From Metasolibacillus meyeri (lineage in GTDB: Bacteria > Bacillota > Bacilli > Bacillales_A > Planococcaceae), in assembly GCF_003049505.1 (NCBI RefSeq), contig NZ_PYWN01000018.1, forward strand, positions 1 to 32,934: a DNA stretch of 32,934 nucleotides, given 5' to 3'. Below the pieces are notes generated by a model, which worked only from the letters and a program-made list of their open reading frames with translations, was not told the origin of the DNA and made no database searches. The position numbers and the translations under genes were made by a program. Shown here one piece after another: positions 31,475 through 32,934 of this stretch (position 1 is the stretch's first letter; each line of letters begins with the position of its first letter).

Positions 31475-32779
31475 TTATAATTTATAGTAGTTTTCGTTAT
31501 TGAATGCATAGTCCGTTTGACGTGTATCAAAAATAAAATTCGCATGACTATCTATTATTCCATAATCAATCATTGAATGATTCGTTAAAATGATAACCCC
31601 ATCTGCCTGTTGAACGAGCTGTGGCGTTAGTGAAACAGTCGGCATATCCTTAATAAATGGATCAACGATTTGAATGTCACAATGCATGCCTTTTAACAAT
31701 TGAACAATATTTAATGCGGGCGATTCACGTATATCATTCACATTTGGTTTATAAGTGACTCCAATAACAATAATTTTCGCTCCTACTAACTGCTTATGGT
31801 GCATATTCAAATAGTAAGTCAATCGCTCTACTACGAATTTTGGCATAGACTCGTTTACTTTATCTGCCGCATCTATTAATGAGGCATGGATGCCATATTG
31901 CTGCCCTATCCATAATAAATACTTCGGATCTACTGGTATACAGTGTCCACCAACACCCGGCCCCGGTGTAAAGCGCATAAAACCATATGGCTTCGTAGCA
32001 GCTGCATCTACTACTTCCCAAATATTAATATTCATTGCATGGCATACTTTGCTCAGCTCATTAATTAAAGCAATATTTACTTGGCGAAACGTATTTTCAA
32101 GCAATTTTTCCATCTCAGCAACTTCGGGAGTGGATACACAGTGAACTTTTGTCTGTAACGCTTGCTCATAAAATAACTTCGCGAGCTGTGTGCAGTCTTC
32201 AGTTAATCCCCCGACAACTTTTGGTGTATTTTTCACATTAAAATGCATATTCCCTGGATCGATACGCTCTGGCGAATATGCGAGAAAGTAATTGTTCCCT
32301 ACCGTATAGCCACATTGCTCAATCATCGGATAAACAATTTCTCTTGTCGTTCCTGGGTAGGTCGTACTCTCTAAAATGACTAATGTATCCGTCGTCATAT
32401 ATTGCTGTATTTTCATAACTGCTTCCTCAATATACGAAATATCTGGACTTTTATCGGCTGCTATAGGTGTCGGTACACAAATAACGATAATATCGGTCTG
32501 CTGCAGTAATTCAAATTGATCTGTTGCGATAAAGCGCTCGCTCTCTAATGCCTCTTGTACGATAATAGATTGCAAATCTGAAATATAGCTTTTCTTCTGA
32601 TTTAAGCTATTAATTTTGTCTCTATTTTTATCAAACCCGATTGCAACAAAGCCACTTTTTACAGCTTCAAGCGCTAAAGGAAGTCCTACATAACCAAGAC
32701 CTATTACTCCAACAACTGCTTGCTTAGTCTGTATTTTTTCAGCAAGCAGCAATAATTTACTGCTCATTTTTTTATTCAC
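31475..32779 (-). CDS. Nucleotide-sugar dehydrogenase (UDP-GlcNAc/UDP-Glc 6-dehydrogenase family)
   Basis: An NAD-dependent enzyme oxidising C6 of a UDP-sugar to the uronic acid. N-terminal Rossmann motif GVIGLGYVGLPLALEAVKSG, VPTPIAADKSPDISY, ESTTYPGTTREIV, FLAYSPERIDPGN, the substrate/catalytic stretch GPGVGGHCIPVDP with the active-site Cys, and GVTYKPNVNDIRESPALNIV in the C-terminal domain. The pattern, especially RFTPGPGVGGHCIP, fits the UDP-HexNAc dehydrogenase branch (WbpA-like) better than UDP-glucose dehydrogenase, but the substrate is not certain. The start is GTG at 32779, since agggga is at good distance; TTG 32782 and ATG 32767 are alternatives. First gene of the exopolysaccharide operon. 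The 150 bases upstream to the window edge hold AT-rich sequence in which I can support no specific promoter. Confidence 0.9.
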   Translation of the reverse strand: MNKKMSSKLLLLAEKIQTKQAVVGVIGLGYVGLPLALEAVKSGFVAIGFDKNRDKINSLNQKKSYISDLQSIIVQEALESERFIATDQFELLQQTDIIVICVPTPIAADKSPDISYIEEAVMKIQQYMTTDTLVILESTTYPGTTREIVYPMIEQCGYTVGNNYFLAYSPERIDPGNMHFNVKNTPKVVGGLTEDCTQLAKLFYEQALQTKVHCVSTPEVAEMEKLLENTFRQVNIALINELSKVCHAMNINIWEVVDAAATKPYGFMRFTPGPGVGGHCIPVDPKYLLWIGQQYGIHASLIDAADKVNESMPKFVVERLTYYLNMHHKQLVGAKIIVIGVTYKPNVNDIRESPALNIVQLLKGMHCDIQIVDPFIKDMPTVSLTPQLVQQADGVIILTNHSMIDYGIIDSHANFIFDTRQTDYAFNNENYYKL

Positions 32780-32934
32780 CAAAATCTCCCCTTATTCTCT
32801 TGTTAAATGAAAGCCTTGTTCTTCATTAAATCTAGAGTAACGTTAATTACATTTAAAAAAGTAAATATTTTACTTTCTAAGTATAAATGAAGCTTATTTG
32901 ATATATGCAACAGAATTTCAAAGTATACTTTATT

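Overview
The window looks like chromosome from a low-GC, endospore-forming member of the Bacillales, most likely the Lysinibacillus/Solibacillus side of Planococcaceae. The pointers are the germination pair cwlJ-gerQ, a bacillithiol gene (bshB2), a ThiD-type pdxK beside ung/ywdI/ywdK as in Bacillus subtilis, strong purine-rich ribosome binding sites, a T-box leader and a preQ1 riboswitch. The genus is inference. No rRNA, tRNA, CRISPR array, prophage or intact insertion sequence was seen.

Layout. 1-1150: a terminator, a dispersed 34-nt repeat, a tiny membrane protein, then cwlJ-gerQ (spore germination). 1363-4877 (minus): a chemoreceptor, then ung, a 57-residue Cys protein, ywdI and ywdK. 5014-8668 (plus): pdxK, yojF-bshB2 and a YjiH-family membrane protein. 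8800-10208: ilvA behind an unidentified ~130-nt leader. 10299-11931: a NERD/zinc-ribbon protein and a divergent P-loop kinase-like protein. 11941-14767 (minus): a three-gene ABC importer whose binding protein belongs to the family that includes tryptophan and tyrosine importers. 15006-15588: preQ1-I riboswitch and queT. 15841-21370: a tryptophan T-box followed by the trp operon, in which trpDCFBA are intact but the trpE position is filled by a shrunken, motif-less 257-residue relic. 21403-23941 (minus): a NIF3 protein, two coupled zinc-ribbon genes (one frameshifted) and a short-chain type threonine dehydrogenase. 24172-26211: mtnU and mtnE, divergent, of methionine salvage. 26430-32779 (minus): a four-gene exopolysaccharide operon (nucleotide-sugar dehydrogenase, lipoprotein with two NodB domains, PilZ-GT2 synthase, membrane-anchored degenerate NodB protein).

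How the parts work together. The trp operon is read through a leader whose specifier (UGG) and acceptor-pairing bases (UGGC) both fit uncharged tRNA-Trp, but anthranilate production from this locus looks lost, so anthranilate or tryptophan would have to come from elsewhere. The exopolysaccharide operon suggests a processive membrane synthase with c-di-GMP-type PilZ input, a sugar-nucleotide supplier and surface deacetylation.

Most unusual. (1) Three intergenic arrays, each with four units at an exact 21-bp period but different unit sequences; two start directly at a terminator. (2) The shrunken but still open trpE. (3) A cwlJ reading frame whose only well-placed start is ATC. (4) A zinc-ribbon gene broken by one base in an A6 run. 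(5) Two near-identical inverted copies of a 34-nt repeat 24 kb apart. (6) An N-terminal PilZ domain fused to a GT2 polysaccharide synthase.
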